Source: Psychrobacillus soli
GTDB taxonomy: Bacteria; Bacillota; Bacilli; Bacillales_A; Planococcaceae
NCBI RefSeq assembly: GCF_006861775.1
Contig: NZ_VDGG01000012.1
Coordinates: forward strand, 168-64,167
Direction: 5' to 3'
DNA length: 64,000 bases
Of the stretch, positions 9,229 to 18,779 are shown one piece after another. Under the pieces are notes generated by a model. The model did no database searches, was not told where the DNA came from, and saw only the letters and a list, made by a program, of their open reading frames with translations. Position 1 is the first letter of the stretch, and every line of letters starts with the position of its first letter. A program made the translations under genes and the position numbers.

Positions 9229-10830
9229 ATGGATTACTTATACCACCCGTTTTCTGCTAAAAGACATACCGTGTTTGCAAAGAAAGGGATGGTTGCAACA
9301 TCGCAGCCACTAGCAGCACAAGCTGGATTAGACATCTTAAAACAAGGGGGAAACGCTATTGATGCAGCAATTGCAACAGCTGCAGCCCTTACAGTTGTGG
9401 AACCCACTTCAAATGGTATAGGTGGAGATGCATTTGCTTTAGTTTGGACGAAAGATAAGTTGCACGGGTTGAATGCTTCAGGTCCTGCACCACAATCCAT
9501 ATCTGCACAAAAACTAAAAGAACAAGGATATGAAAAAATACCCATCTATGGGGTCGTACCCGTAACAGTTCCAGGGGTTCCTGCAGCATGGGCAGCCCTA
9601 TCCGAACGCTTTGGCAAACTTTCGCTGAAAGAAGTGCTGCTACCTGCCATTAGTTATGCGGAAGAAGGCTACCCGTTAACACCAATCCTCGGGAAGTATT
9701 GGAAGCTAGCCTATGCAAAATTTAAAGATTCTTGTACAACGGAAGAATTTACTGCATGGTTTGAAACCTTTGCACCAAATGGAAAAGTACCTGAAATAGG
9801 GGAAATGTGGTCTTCCCCGGCTCATGCAAAAACACTTCTAGCAATTGGGGAAACGAAAGCTCGTGATTTTTATGAAGGAAAAATAGCAGGTCAAATCGAT
9901 GCTTTTATGAAAAAACACGGAGGATATTTATCCAAAAGTGATTTATCTATATATAAGGCAGAATGGGTAGAGCCTATCTCTGTCAATTATCGAGGCTATG
10001 ATGTCTGGGAAATCCCTCCGAATGGTCAAGGAATGGTAGCATTAATGGCACTAAATATATACAAAAATTTAAAGATGCCAATGTGGCAAAATGCAAATAC
10101 ATTCCATCAACAAATCGAATCGATGAAATTAGCATTTACAGATGGTAAAGCATTTATAACAGATCCAGGTACCATGTCTATTAGTGTAGAACACTTGTTA
10201 TCAGAGGAATATGCTAAATTACGAGCTGCAGCTATTAAAGAAGAAGCAAGTAATCCACAACCGTATGATTTGCCAAAAGCGGGAACTGTCTATTTAGCGA
10301 CAGCGGATGAAGAAGGCAATATGGTTTCGTACATTCAAAGCAACTACATGGGCTTTGGTTCTGGCATTGTCATTCCGAACACAGGCATTGCCTTACAAAA
10401 TAGAGGACATGATTTTTCATTAGATGAAGCACATCCAAATGTGTTGCAACCTGGCAAAAGAACATTCCATACGATTATTCCAGGATTTTTAACGAAGGAC
10501 GAAAAAGCAGTTGGACCATTTGGTGTGACGGGTGGGTATATGCAGCCGCAAGGACATCTCCAAGTTGTAACAAACACAGTAGATTATTTATTGAGTCCGC
10601 AAGCAACATTGGATATGCCGCGTTGGCAATGGATAAAAGGGAAAACTGTTCATGTCGAGCCTGAGTTCCCAAATTGTCTAGCACAAAGTTTAGAAAGAAA
10701 AGGACATCACATTCAAGTAACAGACTCAGGGAATTTTGGAAGGGGTCAAATTATTTGGAGAAACCCGGAGACAGGAGTTCTTCAGGGAGGTACGGAGTCA
10801 CGTACAGATGGGACAATAGCAGTTTGGTAG
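9229..10830 (+). CDS. Gamma-glutamyltransferase-like protein (YwrD type)
   Basis: 533-residue Ntn-hydrolase of the gamma-glutamyltransferase family. The N-terminal part has GMVATSQPLAAQAGLDILKQ and GGNAIDAAIA, the GGT family start. The autoprocessing and nucleophile Thr is expected in KAGTVYLATADEEGN (about residue 350), and the C-terminal half carries GGYMQPQGHLQVVTN. No signal peptide is visible, so unlike secreted Ggt it should be cytosolic, as for B. subtilis YwrD. RBS AGAGGGGAAA precedes ATG 9229. Substrate unknown; glutathione-like or gamma-glutamyl compounds are possible. Confidence 0.85.
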   Translation: MDYLYHPFSAKRHTVFAKKGMVATSQPLAAQAGLDILKQGGNAIDAAIATAAALTVVEPTSNGIGGDAFALVWTKDKLHGLNASGPAPQSISAQKLKEQGYEKIPIYGVVPVTVPGVPAAWAALSERFGKLSLKEVLLPAISYAEEGYPLTPILGKYWKLAYAKFKDSCTTEEFTAWFETFAPNGKVPEIGEMWSSPAHAKTLLAIGETKARDFYEGKIAGQIDAFMKKHGGYLSKSDLSIYKAEWVEPISVNYRGYDVWEIPPNGQGMVALMALNIYKNLKMPMWQNANTFHQQIESMKLAFTDGKAFITDPGTMSISVEHLLSEEYAKLRAAAIKEEASNPQPYDLPKAGTVYLATADEEGNMVSYIQSNYMGFGSGIVIPNTGIALQNRGHDFSLDEAHPNVLQPGKRTFHTIIPGFLTKDEKAVGPFGVTGGYMQPQGHLQVVTNTVDYLLSPQATLDMPRWQWIKGKTVHVEPEFPNCLAQSLERKGHHIQVTDSGNFGRGQIIWRNPETGVLQGGTESRTDGTIAVW

Positions 10831-10856
10831 AAGGGCCTCTTGAAGGGGCTCTTTTG
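10829..10856 (+). terminator. Weak terminator after gamma-glutamyltransferase gene
   Basis: An imperfect GAAGGGCCT / AGGGGCTCTT stem with a TTTTG tail overlaps the stop codon. Two G·U pairs make it marginal. Confidence 0.45.
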
Positions 10857-10886
10857 TATGAATCTATTAACCTTTATCCTACTGAA

Positions 10887-10915
10887 TTGACGTGCATATA
10901 ATGAACGTATATAAT
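10887..10915 (+). promoter_or_regulatory. SigA promoter of glmS
   Basis: TTGACG (10887-10892), 17-bp spacer, TATAAT (10910-10915). It stands about 90 bp upstream of the ribozyme core, so the leader RNA starts close to position 10922. Confidence 0.88.
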
Positions 10916-10989
10916 GAAAAAGTTACTTTAAATGTAAATTTTGAAGTAACCGCGTAGAAATGGAGGGAAGTAAAACGCGTTAAAATGAG

Positions 10990-11190
10990 GAAAACAATTA
11001 TAGCGCCAGAGCTGAAGAAATCGGACGAAATGTATCTTCAGCAGACGAGGTGGAGGTTATCGAAAATTCGGCGGATGCCTCCCGACCGTATTTGCCCGGT
11101 TGTTATTCTTTTTCAGAAACCATACGAGTGATTGTATGACAGAGGGGAAAAGAAGGCATTCTTAGCTTAATGAGCGACTGTGAAAAAACA
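10990..11190 (+). promoter_or_regulatory. glmS ribozyme/riboswitch (GlcN6P-responsive)
   Basis: The leader of glmS holds the conserved ribozyme core: AGCGCCAGAGCT at the cleavage site (scission expected between A11002 and G11003), then GACGAGGTGGAGGTTATCGA and TTCGGCGGATGCCTCCCG. Glucosamine-6-phosphate acts as cofactor for self-cleavage, after which the mRNA is degraded, so product represses GlmS synthesis. The 3' boundary (P4 helix) is approximate. Confidence 0.95.
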
Positions 11191-11232
11191 GGACGTTTAT
11201 TTTGACATGAATGTAAACGGAGGAATATGAAT

Positions 11233-13035
11233 ATGTGTGGAATTGTAGGATATATTGGAGAAGCAGATGTAAAGGAAATTTTGTTAAAAGGATTAGAAAA
11301 ATTGGAGTACCGTGGATACGATTCAGCAGGAATAGCTGTACTCAATGACGAAGGCGTAGTCGTTTTCAAAGAAAAAGGTCGAATTGCGGATTTACGTGAC
11401 GTAGTCGATGAAGACGTAGATGCAAGACTTGGCATTGGGCATACTCGCTGGGCAACGCATGGTGTACCAAACCAATTAAATGCGCACCCGCACCAAAGTA
11501 CAACCAAACGTTTTACGCTTGTGCATAATGGTGTTATTGAAAACTATCACCTAATGAAAAAAGCGTATTTATCTAATGTAGAAATGGCTTCCGACACAGA
11601 CACAGAAGTTATTGTACAGCTAATCGAAAAATTTTCACAAGACGGCTTATCGACAATAGATGCACTTAGAAAAACATTGCATCTAATCCACGGATCATAT
11701 GCACTTGCACTTCTGGATAAAGAAGATGCAGAAACAATTTATGTAGCAAAAAACAAATCACCACTTCTTGTAGGGCTTGGAGACGGCTTTAATGTGGTTG
11801 CATCTGACGCGATGGCGATGCTACAAGTGACGGAGCAGTATGTAGAGCTTCATGACCAAGAAATTGTTATTGTGCATAAGGATTCAGTTGAAATTCAAAA
11901 ACTAGATGGTTCGATTGTGGAGCGTCCTGCATATAAAGCGGAACTAGATATGAGCGATATCGAAAAAGGAACATATCCTCACTACATGCTGAAAGAAATG
12001 GATGAACAGCCAACTGTTATCCGTAAAATTATTCAAGCGTATCAAAATGAACAAGACGAGCTAACGATTGATCCAGCTATTTTAGAAGCACTTCATGATG
12101 CAGATCGTCTGTACATTATTGCTGCAGGAACGAGCTATCACGCTGGTCTTATTGGAAAACAATACTTTGAAAAAATTGCAGGTATTCCAGTAGAAGTGCA
12201 TATTTCTAGTGAGTTCGGCTACAATATACCACTTCTTTCAGCGAAGCCATTGTTTTTATTCATCACACAATCAGGTGAAACAGCAGACAGCAGACAAGTA
12301 CTTGTGAAAATTAAAGAAAAAGGGTATCCAACGATTACGATGACAAACGTACCAGGATCAACTCTTTCTCGTGAAGCAGATCATACACTTTTACTACATG
12401 CAGGCCCTGAAATCGCCGTAGCTTCTACGAAAGCATACGTTGCACAAGTTGCCGTGCTAATGGTGACAGCTGCTGTATATGCACAATCTCAAGAAAAGAC
12501 ATTAGATTTTGATGTTGTAAAAGAGTTAGGTATTGCTGCAAATGCCGTGCAAGCAATCGTCGATTCAAAAGATGAGATGGAAATAATTTCTAAAGAGTAT
12601 TTAGAGTCGACAAGAAATGCATTCTTCATTGGGCGAAACATAGACTTCTACGTAAGTTTAGAAGGTGCTTTAAAACTAAAAGAAATTTCCTATATTCAAG
12701 CAGAAGGATTTGCAGGCGGGGAATTAAAACACGGCACAATTGCTCTAATCGAAGACGGAACACCAATTTTCGCTCTAGCAACCCAACAAGCAGTGAGCCT
12801 AAACATTCGTGGTAACGTAAAAGAAGTTGTAGCACGCGGTGCAAACCCATGCATTATTGCAATGGAAGGTTTTGAAGAAGAAGGAGACCGCTTTGTACTT
12901 CCAAAAGTACATGAGTTATTTTCACCTTTAGTATCGGTAGTACCTTTACAGTTGATTAGTTATTATGCTGCGTTGCATAGAGATTGTGATGTGGATAAAC
13001 CGAGAAATTTAGCTAAGTCGGTTACGGTCGAGTAG
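11233..13035 (+). CDS. glmS: Glutamine--fructose-6-phosphate aminotransferase (isomerizing)
   Basis: 600-residue enzyme that makes glucosamine-6-phosphate from fructose-6-phosphate and glutamine, the committed step to UDP-GlcNAc. The N-terminal glutaminase begins MCGIVGYIG, with Cys exposed after Met removal; it continues GYDSAGIA and [11 protein letters not shown]. Two SIS domains follow ([29 protein letters not shown]). The C-terminus [13 protein letters not shown] matches the family. An ATG at 11227 is only 3 bp from GGAGG, while 11233 has correct spacing and leaves Cys second, so I chose 11233. Controlled by the upstream ribozyme. Confidence 0.97.
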   Translation: MCGIVGYIGEADVKEILLKGLEKLEYRGYDSAGIAVLNDEGVVVFKEKGRIADLRDVVDEDVDARLGIGHTRWATHGVPNQLNAHPHQSTTKRFTLVHNGVIENYHLMKKAYLSNVEMASDTDTEVIVQLIEKFSQDGLSTIDALRKTLHLIHGSYALALLDKEDAETIYVAKNKSPLLVGLGDGFNVVASDAMAMLQVTEQYVELHDQEIVIVHKDSVEIQKLDGSIVERPAYKAELDMSDIEKGTYPHYMLKEMDEQPTVIRKIIQAYQNEQDELTIDPAILEALHDADRLYIIAAGTSYHAGLIGKQYFEKIAGIPVEVHISSEFGYNIPLLSAKPLFLFITQSGETADSRQVLVKIKEKGYPTITMTNVPGSTLSREADHTLLLHAGPEIAVASTKAYVAQVAVLMVTAAVYAQSQEKTLDFDVVKELGIAANAVQAIVDSKDEMEIISKEYLESTRNAFFIGRNIDFYVSLEGALKLKEISYIQAEGFAGGELKHGTIALIEDGTPIFALATQQAVSLNIRGNVKEVVARGANPCIIAMEGFEEEGDRFVLPKVHELFSPLVSVVPLQLISYYAALHRDCDVDKPRNLAKSVTVE

Positions 13036-13070
13036 TGGAATAGAAGCCGATTATTACTATTGTTCTCAAA

Positions 13071-13105
13071 TAACTCAGTCGTGACTTGTATAACTTAGTC
13101 GTGAC
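13071..13105 (+). repeat. Tandem 15-bp direct repeat in glmS 3' UTR
   Basis: TAACTCAGTCGTGAC (13071-13085) and TAACTTAGTCGTGAC (13091-13105), 14 of 15 identical with a 20-bp period, between the glmS stop and its terminator. No known function. Confidence 0.6.
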
Positions 13106-13108
13106 GTA

Positions 13109-13140
13109 AAAAACTGGTTAGATATCCTAACCAGTTTTTT
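13109..13140 (+). terminator. glmS terminator
   Basis: Perfect AAAACTGGTTA / TAACCAGTTTT stem plus T run. Confidence 0.92.
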
Positions 13141-13307
13141 ATGTTGATATTAATAAAGAACGTAAACAATTCTTTATAACAATATTAGAATAACTACTTC
13201 CTCTCATAATTATTAACTGTTCAATTTATATTTTAAAGTTATTTGGTTAAAGAATAAATATCCAAGTAATTGCCAATGAATATTGTATATTGGAGGTAAA
13301 GATAATT

Positions 13308-13511
13308 ATGATAATAAAAAGTGATGAAAAGATAATTTATTGTTACAACTGTCGAGCACTGACTCTATTTATACGCCGAGATATGCATAATAATAATAGT
13401 GGTGTAGAAAGTCATTGTAGTGAATGTTCAGATGTTTGGTTTGAATGGCAAAATCGGGCAGTGGAGAGAGAAAAAGAAAAGTGGATTGAGTATAACGAAT
13501 TAACATTCTAA
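13308..13511 (+). CDS. Small zinc-ribbon protein, function unknown
   Basis: 67-residue protein with two CxxC knuckles, CYNC (about residues 13-16) and CSEC (about 39-42), spaced as in a treble-clef or zinc-ribbon fold, followed by a charged helix rich in Glu/Lys/Trp. I do not recognise the family. ATG 13308 stands 11 bp after GGAGG; an in-frame TTG at 13290 precedes the RBS and was rejected. It has its own terminator and no operon partners. Confidence 0.6.
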   Translation: MIIKSDEKIIYCYNCRALTLFIRRDMHNNNSGVESHCSECSDVWFEWQNRAVEREKEKWIEYNELTF

Positions 13512-13526
13512 TTGTAAATAACTTTA

Positions 13527-13562
13527 AAAAACGCTTAGAGAATATTTCTCTGAGCGTTTTTT
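13527..13562 (+). terminator. Terminator of zinc-ribbon gene
   Basis: AAAAACGCTTAGAG / CTCTGAGCGTTTTT hairpin with T tail, 15 bp after the stop. Confidence 0.9.
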
Positions 13563-14095
13563 CTTTCCATCTTAAAACTAAAGTTAGTAATAGGTAAACG
13601 TTTGAAGTTATCTCCAGCTTTTCCCCTACTCCGCACGGAACGTGACAGTTTCCCGTCATTCCGCGTTCCATCTAGCGATAGTATTATTAATTATAAGTTT
13701 CAAGTTCCTCTTATTGATTTGGGTTATTTGATTATTTCTAGCTCACATTTTTCTCGATATTTATTGATTTTTTTTAACATCGATTCAGTGATGCCCAAAT
13801 TTTTTTGCTCGACAGGACAACTAGCAGCTATGATGTATACATAGGTATTTGACGTGACTTATTTGATCATCATTTCTTTTACCTCTGCCGAATTCAAAAT
13901 ACGTGCAGTAAAAGAGAATCTTATTGTTGAAGGTCCTTCTCATATCTTTACCGAGAATGATTTTTCATTTATAGTATTTTCTATTTGGTATTACGGTGGG
14001 ATTTAAATCGCTTTTTTTATTCTCTAATAAGCAATCTGTAGTTTTTTAAAAAGACTTTACCATTCAAGTGAGACCGTTTTTTTCTTTTATTATAA
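13563..14095. other. Gene-free stretch with a group II intron-like hairpin
   Basis: About 530 bp without a credible gene. At 13637-13669 a hairpin pairs GGAACG with CGTTCC and TGAC with GTCA around AGTTTCCC. Read on the reverse strand (ATGACGGGAAACTGTCAC) it resembles the conserved stem-loop that precedes the reverse-transcriptase ORF in many bacterial group II introns. No RT or maturase coding sequence is seen nearby, so at most a relic. The 80-codon ORF over it (13602-13844) has no recognisable domain and no RBS. Confidence 0.4.
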
Positions 14096-15190
14096 TTAAC
14101 TTTTTGCGTTTGAATCCGTCAAAGGCTCAATATTAAGCTGATAATCAATCTTAATGTCCATCTTCTTGAATAGTTCAATCCATTTTTTTTCATCCATTGG
14201 TTTTGAAAATGGTTTTAATGTATGAATGCCTAGCTGTAATGGATCCACATTCAATTCTTGCATCTTTTTTACTAGTACTTGTGTTTGTTTTTCAAGATTG
14301 GATTGGATTTCTTTTTTCAAATCTTCTAAATCCTTTGGGTCAAATATTTGCTTTTCTCCCCGGTATTCTTCAATTCTTGAGTCTATATTCACTGTATAGG
14401 TCATTGTAGACAAGCTTTTATTGATATCCACTTTCGTTTTAGACCTAACATGACCTAGAACAACTTCTAATTCTGGGATCGGTAAAACTGATAAGTAGTG
14501 ACCGTTGTTTAACAGCTGGAAGATGCGATCATCAAAAGTTGTTATTATTTCAACTAGTTTATCATTTTGAAACAGGGCTGTACCTTCATAGCTGATGGCG
14601 TCATTTTCTATTTTGAACACAGGTAAGAAAGGATCTGAATAAGGGGTATATAACAAATTTTTAAATTCATGCAGATTAACAATACTAATTTCGCCCTGAT
14701 TCTTTTCCTCATAATGCTTCAGCATTCGGTAAAAAGAGTAATCAAGATTTTCTTGTTTGTCCAATTGATTTTCCAAGTATTCTTCAAAATTTCCTTTTAC
14801 GATAATTAAATAGATTCTCAAAGAAATATCCGGATCATTCAATAACACATTAATAACGGACATAATCCCCTCTTTTCCGAGGTCTTCATTAATTATCAGC
14901 ATTCGCATTTGCCCAGATTTCATTTCCTGGTAGAAGTTTAAATTAAAATCCATTAATCCCTCCTTTATTAAGCTTACTTCTTGCGTCATTACACTCTTTT
15001 TTTCTTTGCTTAGAGGAGGCAATATCGTACTGATTTTTATTTTACCTTCATCCCCTTTACTAAGTGATAAAAATGTGACTGGAGCAAGCTCTTCAATAAT
15101 GTTATTTTCAGTAAAAGGGGCACATCCAGTTAACCATAATGCAATAAATATAATTGAAAATTTTTTAGCCATTTTCTTTCGGAGTCTCAT
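14096..15190 (-). CDS. Spore germination receptor C subunit (GerAC family)
   Basis: 364-residue lipoprotein, third gene of a ger operon. The signal peptide with lipobox LTGC (about residues 19-22) marks lipidation and anchoring at the outer face of the spore inner membrane. The C-terminal domain has the GerAC-type segment ending with the conserved DWxxxF-like helix (MDEKKWIELFKKMDIKIDY). It works with the A and B subunits in sensing germinants. The start at 15190 follows AAAGGGGG and overlaps the end of the B gene by 26 bp, indicating translational coupling. Ligand cannot be predicted. Confidence 0.9.
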   Translation of the reverse strand: MRLRKKMAKKFSIIFIALWLTGCAPFTENNIIEELAPVTFLSLSKGDEGKIKISTILPPLSKEKKSVMTQEVSLIKEGLMDFNLNFYQEMKSGQMRMLIINEDLGKEGIMSVINVLLNDPDISLRIYLIIVKGNFEEYLENQLDKQENLDYSFYRMLKHYEEKNQGEISIVNLHEFKNLLYTPYSDPFLPVFKIENDAISYEGTALFQNDKLVEIITTFDDRIFQLLNNGHYLSVLPIPELEVVLGHVRSKTKVDINKSLSTMTYTVNIDSRIEEYRGEKQIFDPKDLEDLKKEIQSNLEKQTQVLVKKMQELNVDPLQLGIHTLKPFSKPMDEKKWIELFKKMDIKIDYQLNIEPLTDSNAKS

Positions 15191-16307
15191 GTTTATTAAC
15201 CCCCTTTATCTTCATCGCTACGATCATAATAATTGGAACCACTAAATAACTTAAGCTTCCTGCTAAAATTTGAAGATTAAGTAATATAACCTGCTTTTCA
15301 TCTGCCTTCCAAATCCATTCATTCACAAGAATCATTCCAATTAAAATAATGAATACACTGAATAAAAAGCCTACTCGACTGGGTGGTTTATCCACTTTCC
15401 CATTAGCTATTTTAGATGCTCCATAAAACAACAGAAGAAAAATTGAACCCGCAAAGACGATGTTAAATAACTCCAAAGAAAGCATGACCATATCAATACG
15501 TTCAATTACTGGATTTTGAAAATAACGGCCCATAGTGACAATTGGAAATGGACTTTTGCTTAAATAATTGGAACCGAAATAGAATAAGGACGCCATATAT
15601 AAGGATACATATTCTATAACGGTTAGAGCATTCCCATAAGACAAATAACGAAATGTCTTATTATTTGTTTTAAACCACGGTCCCAAAAATACCAGAAATT
15701 CAGGCCCTGAAAAGGAAGATAAAATTAATAATATTCCTTTCCAGGAATCCCCACTTAATTCCATTGGAATAATCGGATACAAATCACTGAGTTGAGCTAT
15801 TGGAGGAAAGAAGAAAAAAGCAAAGAATAAGAACATCCAAAATGTACAAAAAAATGAAATTACGACAAAACGAATAGTTTTTTCAACACCCTTCCATGCT
15901 ACATACAAACAAGACAACAGTATAAAAAAGATAAGCCAATTTGAATCTGTAGCTGGAAACATAAATATTTGTACCATTTCCGAGAATCCTAACATAATCA
16001 CGAAAAGTTTAAGCAGGATAAAGAACAACCCGATGAATGAGAGGAGACGCACAAGTTTTTTACCGAATAATTGGACAAATCCGTTGTAACCGTCGCTAGA
16101 AAACCGGGTTAAAAACCATTTGGATAAAAGAAGAATGTTTAGTTGAGACAATATGCCGACCGCTATAATCACCCAAATCATATATGAATGGATTAAAAAC
16201 CTTGGCATAATCAAAAAGAAGTAAAGCATTTGGAGGCGATTCACCATCAACATGACATAGAACCCGTTATAGGTTTCATTCTTATTAAATAATTGAAGGG
16301 CTTCCAT
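15165..16307 (-). CDS. Spore germination receptor B subunit (GerAB family)
   Basis: 380-residue integral membrane protein of the amino-acid permease-like superfamily, with about ten hydrophobic helices along its whole length. It is the likely germinant-binding subunit of the receptor in the spore inner membrane. Start follows AGGAGATG, 4 bp downstream of the A gene stop. Gene order A-B-C with tight spacing is the canonical gerA operon pattern. Expression is normally under SigG, but I could not identify a convincing SigG promoter upstream of the operon. Confidence 0.92.
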   Translation of the reverse strand: MEALQLFNKNETYNGFYVMLMVNRLQMLYFFLIMPRFLIHSYMIWVIIAVGILSQLNILLLSKWFLTRFSSDGYNGFVQLFGKKLVRLLSFIGLFFILLKLFVIMLGFSEMVQIFMFPATDSNWLIFFILLSCLYVAWKGVEKTIRFVVISFFCTFWMFLFFAFFFFPPIAQLSDLYPIIPMELSGDSWKGILLILSSFSGPEFLVFLGPWFKTNNKTFRYLSYGNALTVIEYVSLYMASLFYFGSNYLSKSPFPIVTMGRYFQNPVIERIDMVMLSLELFNIVFAGSIFLLLFYGASKIANGKVDKPPSRVGFLFSVFIILIGMILVNEWIWKADEKQVILLNLQILAGSLSYLVVPIIMIVAMKIKGVNKHETPKENG

Positions 16308-16311
16308 CAGT

Positions 16312-17787
16312 TCATCTCCTAGTTTGATATCTATTCTTCTTCAGTGGTTTAAGATGTTCTGGACGCTCCTTCATTTTGTCTAAAGGACCTCGAACGAATA
16401 GGTCAAGCCAATCTTTTCCGTAGAAAGGGGCAACAGGGGATAAATATGGCTGCTTGAGTGAAGACAAGCCATTAAGGTGGGCTAAAATGATAATCATTGC
16501 CAGAACAATCCCTACTATCCCAAGAAACGAAGAAAATACAAGAAGAATGAATTGAATCAATGAATTCGCCTTTGTCACAAGGTAATTAGGAACAAGAAAG
16601 GATCCGATAGTTGAAATCCCTATCATGACAATTAACACCTTACTTGCCAAACCAGCCTCAACTGCTGCTTGACCAATTACAATGCCCCCAATAACCCCAA
16701 GCGTTTGACCAGTCTTTGTTGGCATCCTTAAACTTGCTTCTTTTATAATTTCAATAAAAATCAACATGATAAACGCTTCCCAAAAAGGAGTGAACGGAAG
16801 CTTGCTCCTTGACTCCACCAAGACGAAAAGTGTTTGTAAAGGAATCATTTGATAGTGATGAGTTGTTAATGCCACGTAGAATGGGATCAATGTGATAGAT
16901 AGAATAAAACTTACATATCGGATGATGCGCAAAAAACTGGCAACTACCCATCGATTAATATAATCCTCTGGTGATTGGAACAAATGAAAAATAGTAATTG
17001 GGGCAACTAGAGCAAAAGGTGTATTGTCTACCAGAATCGTAATTTTTCCTAATCCCAGAGAATAAGCAACAACATCAGGTCGGTCAGTTTGCTGAAACTG
17101 AGGAAAAATACTGTCTTGATTTTCCTCCATGAATGCCGCTACTTGAGAAGATTCAAAGAAGAGATCATAATTAATTTCCGTAATTTTCTTTTTGGCGGTT
17201 GAAACAAATTCTGGATTGGTCAGCCCTTCTATGTACAATAAGACCACATTTGTCTCACTTAAAGAACCAACGGTGAACTTCTCTGATTTCAGATCATGTG
17301 TTGGAAGACGTCTACGAATGAGCGTAATATTTTGTTCTAGCTGTTCACTGAAGCTGTCTTTTGCTCCTAAAAGGATGGTTTCAGTATCGGATGGTTCAAT
17401 TGCACGTCCAAGTGGATTGTTTAAAGGGATGGCGAACCAAAGGTTTGATGAAGAGTCAAATAACAAGACTGATCCTTTAAACAGCTGCTTTTTTGCCTCA
17501 TTAAAAGTGGAAATGGAGTTTATAGTTGACTGAACATTACATTCCTGAATGGATTGTTTGGAACAGTTAGATAAAGGTTTTACAATGCTTTCATTTAATC
17601 TTTCTTGGTCAATCAGGGTTCTTATGTAGATAAGATCAACATTTTGATTTTCAGAAATGTTGATCTCCACAAATTCCGCATCATCCATTTGAGCGAGGGC
17701 TTTTTTTAGAGTCTCTATTGATATTTCTGATTCTGTGTTTGATTGAGAAACAGGCTTATTTTCATTTGATTGTATTTTCCAAAACAT
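16312..17787 (-). CDS. Spore germination receptor A subunit (GerAA family)
   Basis: 491-residue GerA/SpoVAF-type protein. A hydrophilic N-terminal half (about residues 25-240) is followed by about five hydrophobic helices (about 285-450) that contain the family GRAIEPSDTETILLGAKDSF and PTKTGQTLGVIGGIVIGQAA patterns. It forms the oligomeric scaffold of the receptor in the spore inner membrane. ATG 17787 is 10 bp from GAGGTG, whereas ATG 17793 abuts the RBS. First gene of the operon. Its presence shows the organism is a spore former. Confidence 0.93.
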   Translation of the reverse strand: MFWKIQSNENKPVSQSNTESEISIETLKKALAQMDDAEFVEINISENQNVDLIYIRTLIDQERLNESIVKPLSNCSKQSIQECNVQSTINSISTFNEAKKQLFKGSVLLFDSSSNLWFAIPLNNPLGRAIEPSDTETILLGAKDSFSEQLEQNITLIRRRLPTHDLKSEKFTVGSLSETNVVLLYIEGLTNPEFVSTAKKKITEINYDLFFESSQVAAFMEENQDSIFPQFQQTDRPDVVAYSLGLGKITILVDNTPFALVAPITIFHLFQSPEDYINRWVVASFLRIIRYVSFILSITLIPFYVALTTHHYQMIPLQTLFVLVESRSKLPFTPFWEAFIMLIFIEIIKEASLRMPTKTGQTLGVIGGIVIGQAAVEAGLASKVLIVMIGISTIGSFLVPNYLVTKANSLIQFILLVFSSFLGIVGIVLAMIIILAHLNGLSSLKQPYLSPVAPFYGKDWLDLFVRGPLDKMKERPEHLKPLKKNRYQTRR

Positions 17788-17938
17788 GTACATCCCTCAC
17801 CTCTATAAAAAAAGCATTTTTGGAAGAACGGTAAAATTACGTACTAATTCCATTGTTAGCTTTTTAAGTTTAAAATATACGAAACTAAATTAAAATGATG
17901 CAGAGGCACACCCTTACCTTCTTAACAGGAGGGATTAT

Positions 17939-18490
17939 ATGTTAAAAAGGATATTGATTATTAATGGAATAATTATAGTGGGAATAGCATCATTTATCCT
18001 TTAAATAAGCATTCAGAAGTTGATACTCCCGTTGCGAATAAGGATGAACCAGAACCCTTATTATCTACTAAAGAACGAGAATTACAATTTTCTACATTGA
18101 ATACGGTAACTGAAAAAAATTATGAGAAATATGGGGATTTGGAATTTGCAGTAAGTTCGAACTCGGAGATAGAATTGAAGGTAAAAGTTAAAGAGAATAA
18201 AGAATATTTTAATTCAGTAAAAAAGGATATTGAGTCCATTGCAAAAAATGTAATTAAATCCGTTGTTGACATAGACATAAAGACGTATTTGGAAATATAA
18301 ATACTGAGTATCAAAAATCCATTACCATTCAAACTTCAATAAAAGGTTCAGATAAAGATGCACATAGTTAGCAATGGAAATTGAAGAGACAGTGAATGAA
18401 ATCCTACATTCTAAGGAACTAAATTCTGTATCTAATATTGACTCTTATGAAATTAAAGTATTGAATGCCAAAAGCAAATTAGTAAATTAG
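17939..18490 (+). pseudogene. Frameshifted small membrane-anchored protein, unknown family
   Basis: Starts well (AGGAGGG RBS, MLKRILIINGIIIVGIASFIL anchor). The reading frame then breaks after about 21 codons and resumes as HSEVDTPVANKDEPEPLLST through DIKTYLEI. It breaks again, ending as MEIEETVNEILHSKELNSVS to SKLVN. Joined, the pieces would give about a 165-180 residue extracytoplasmic protein. Codon content stays coding-like across the three frames, which supports recent decay rather than chance. I do not recognise the family with certainty. Confidence 0.6.
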
Positions 18491-18607
18491 TCAATATATT
18501 GGCTAAACAATATTGGCACGCCTTGTAACAAAGCTTTTATACCGTCTATTTTATTTCCCTATAACGAAAGAATATTTTGATACTTGGTTATTTATTAATA
18601 GGGCAGA

Positions 18608-18640
18608 AAAAAACGGAATCAAAAGACTCCGTTTTTTTTC
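18608..18640 (+). terminator. Terminator-like hairpin
   Basis: AAAACGGAATC / GACTCCGTTTT stem with a T8 run; one mismatch in the stem. Confidence 0.75.
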
Positions 18641-18661
18641 AATCTCATTATAAATCACCTC

Positions 18662-18703
18662 TGACATGTCTAATTTATTTAAATTGTCCCTTTTTATATG
18701 TCA
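18662..18703 (+). promoter_or_regulatory. 42-bp inverted-repeat box (MocR-type operator candidate), lysE copy
   Basis: TGACAT (18662-18667) and ATGTCA (18698-18703) bracket an AT-rich centre holding AATTGTCCCTTTTT. The same 42-bp arrangement, 34 of 42 identical, lies between the MocR gene and paiB at 45051-45092. It is about 77 bp upstream of the LysE-type gene, so a MocR-family regulator likely controls this gene. Confidence 0.6.
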
Positions 18704-18779
18704 ATTCTTATATTACTATGTTGATTAACCGATATCCATAAGACTTAAAAATAATCAGAAAAATATAAGGGGGGATTCG

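Noticed and set aside
13602-13844. 80-codon ORF in the 13.6 kb gene-free stretch
   Set aside because: No RBS, no domain, and it covers the group II-like hairpin; likely chance.
17800-17900. SigG promoter upstream of the ger operon
   Set aside because: A GTATA-like element is present on the reverse strand, but no correctly spaced CATAMTA-like -10 was found.
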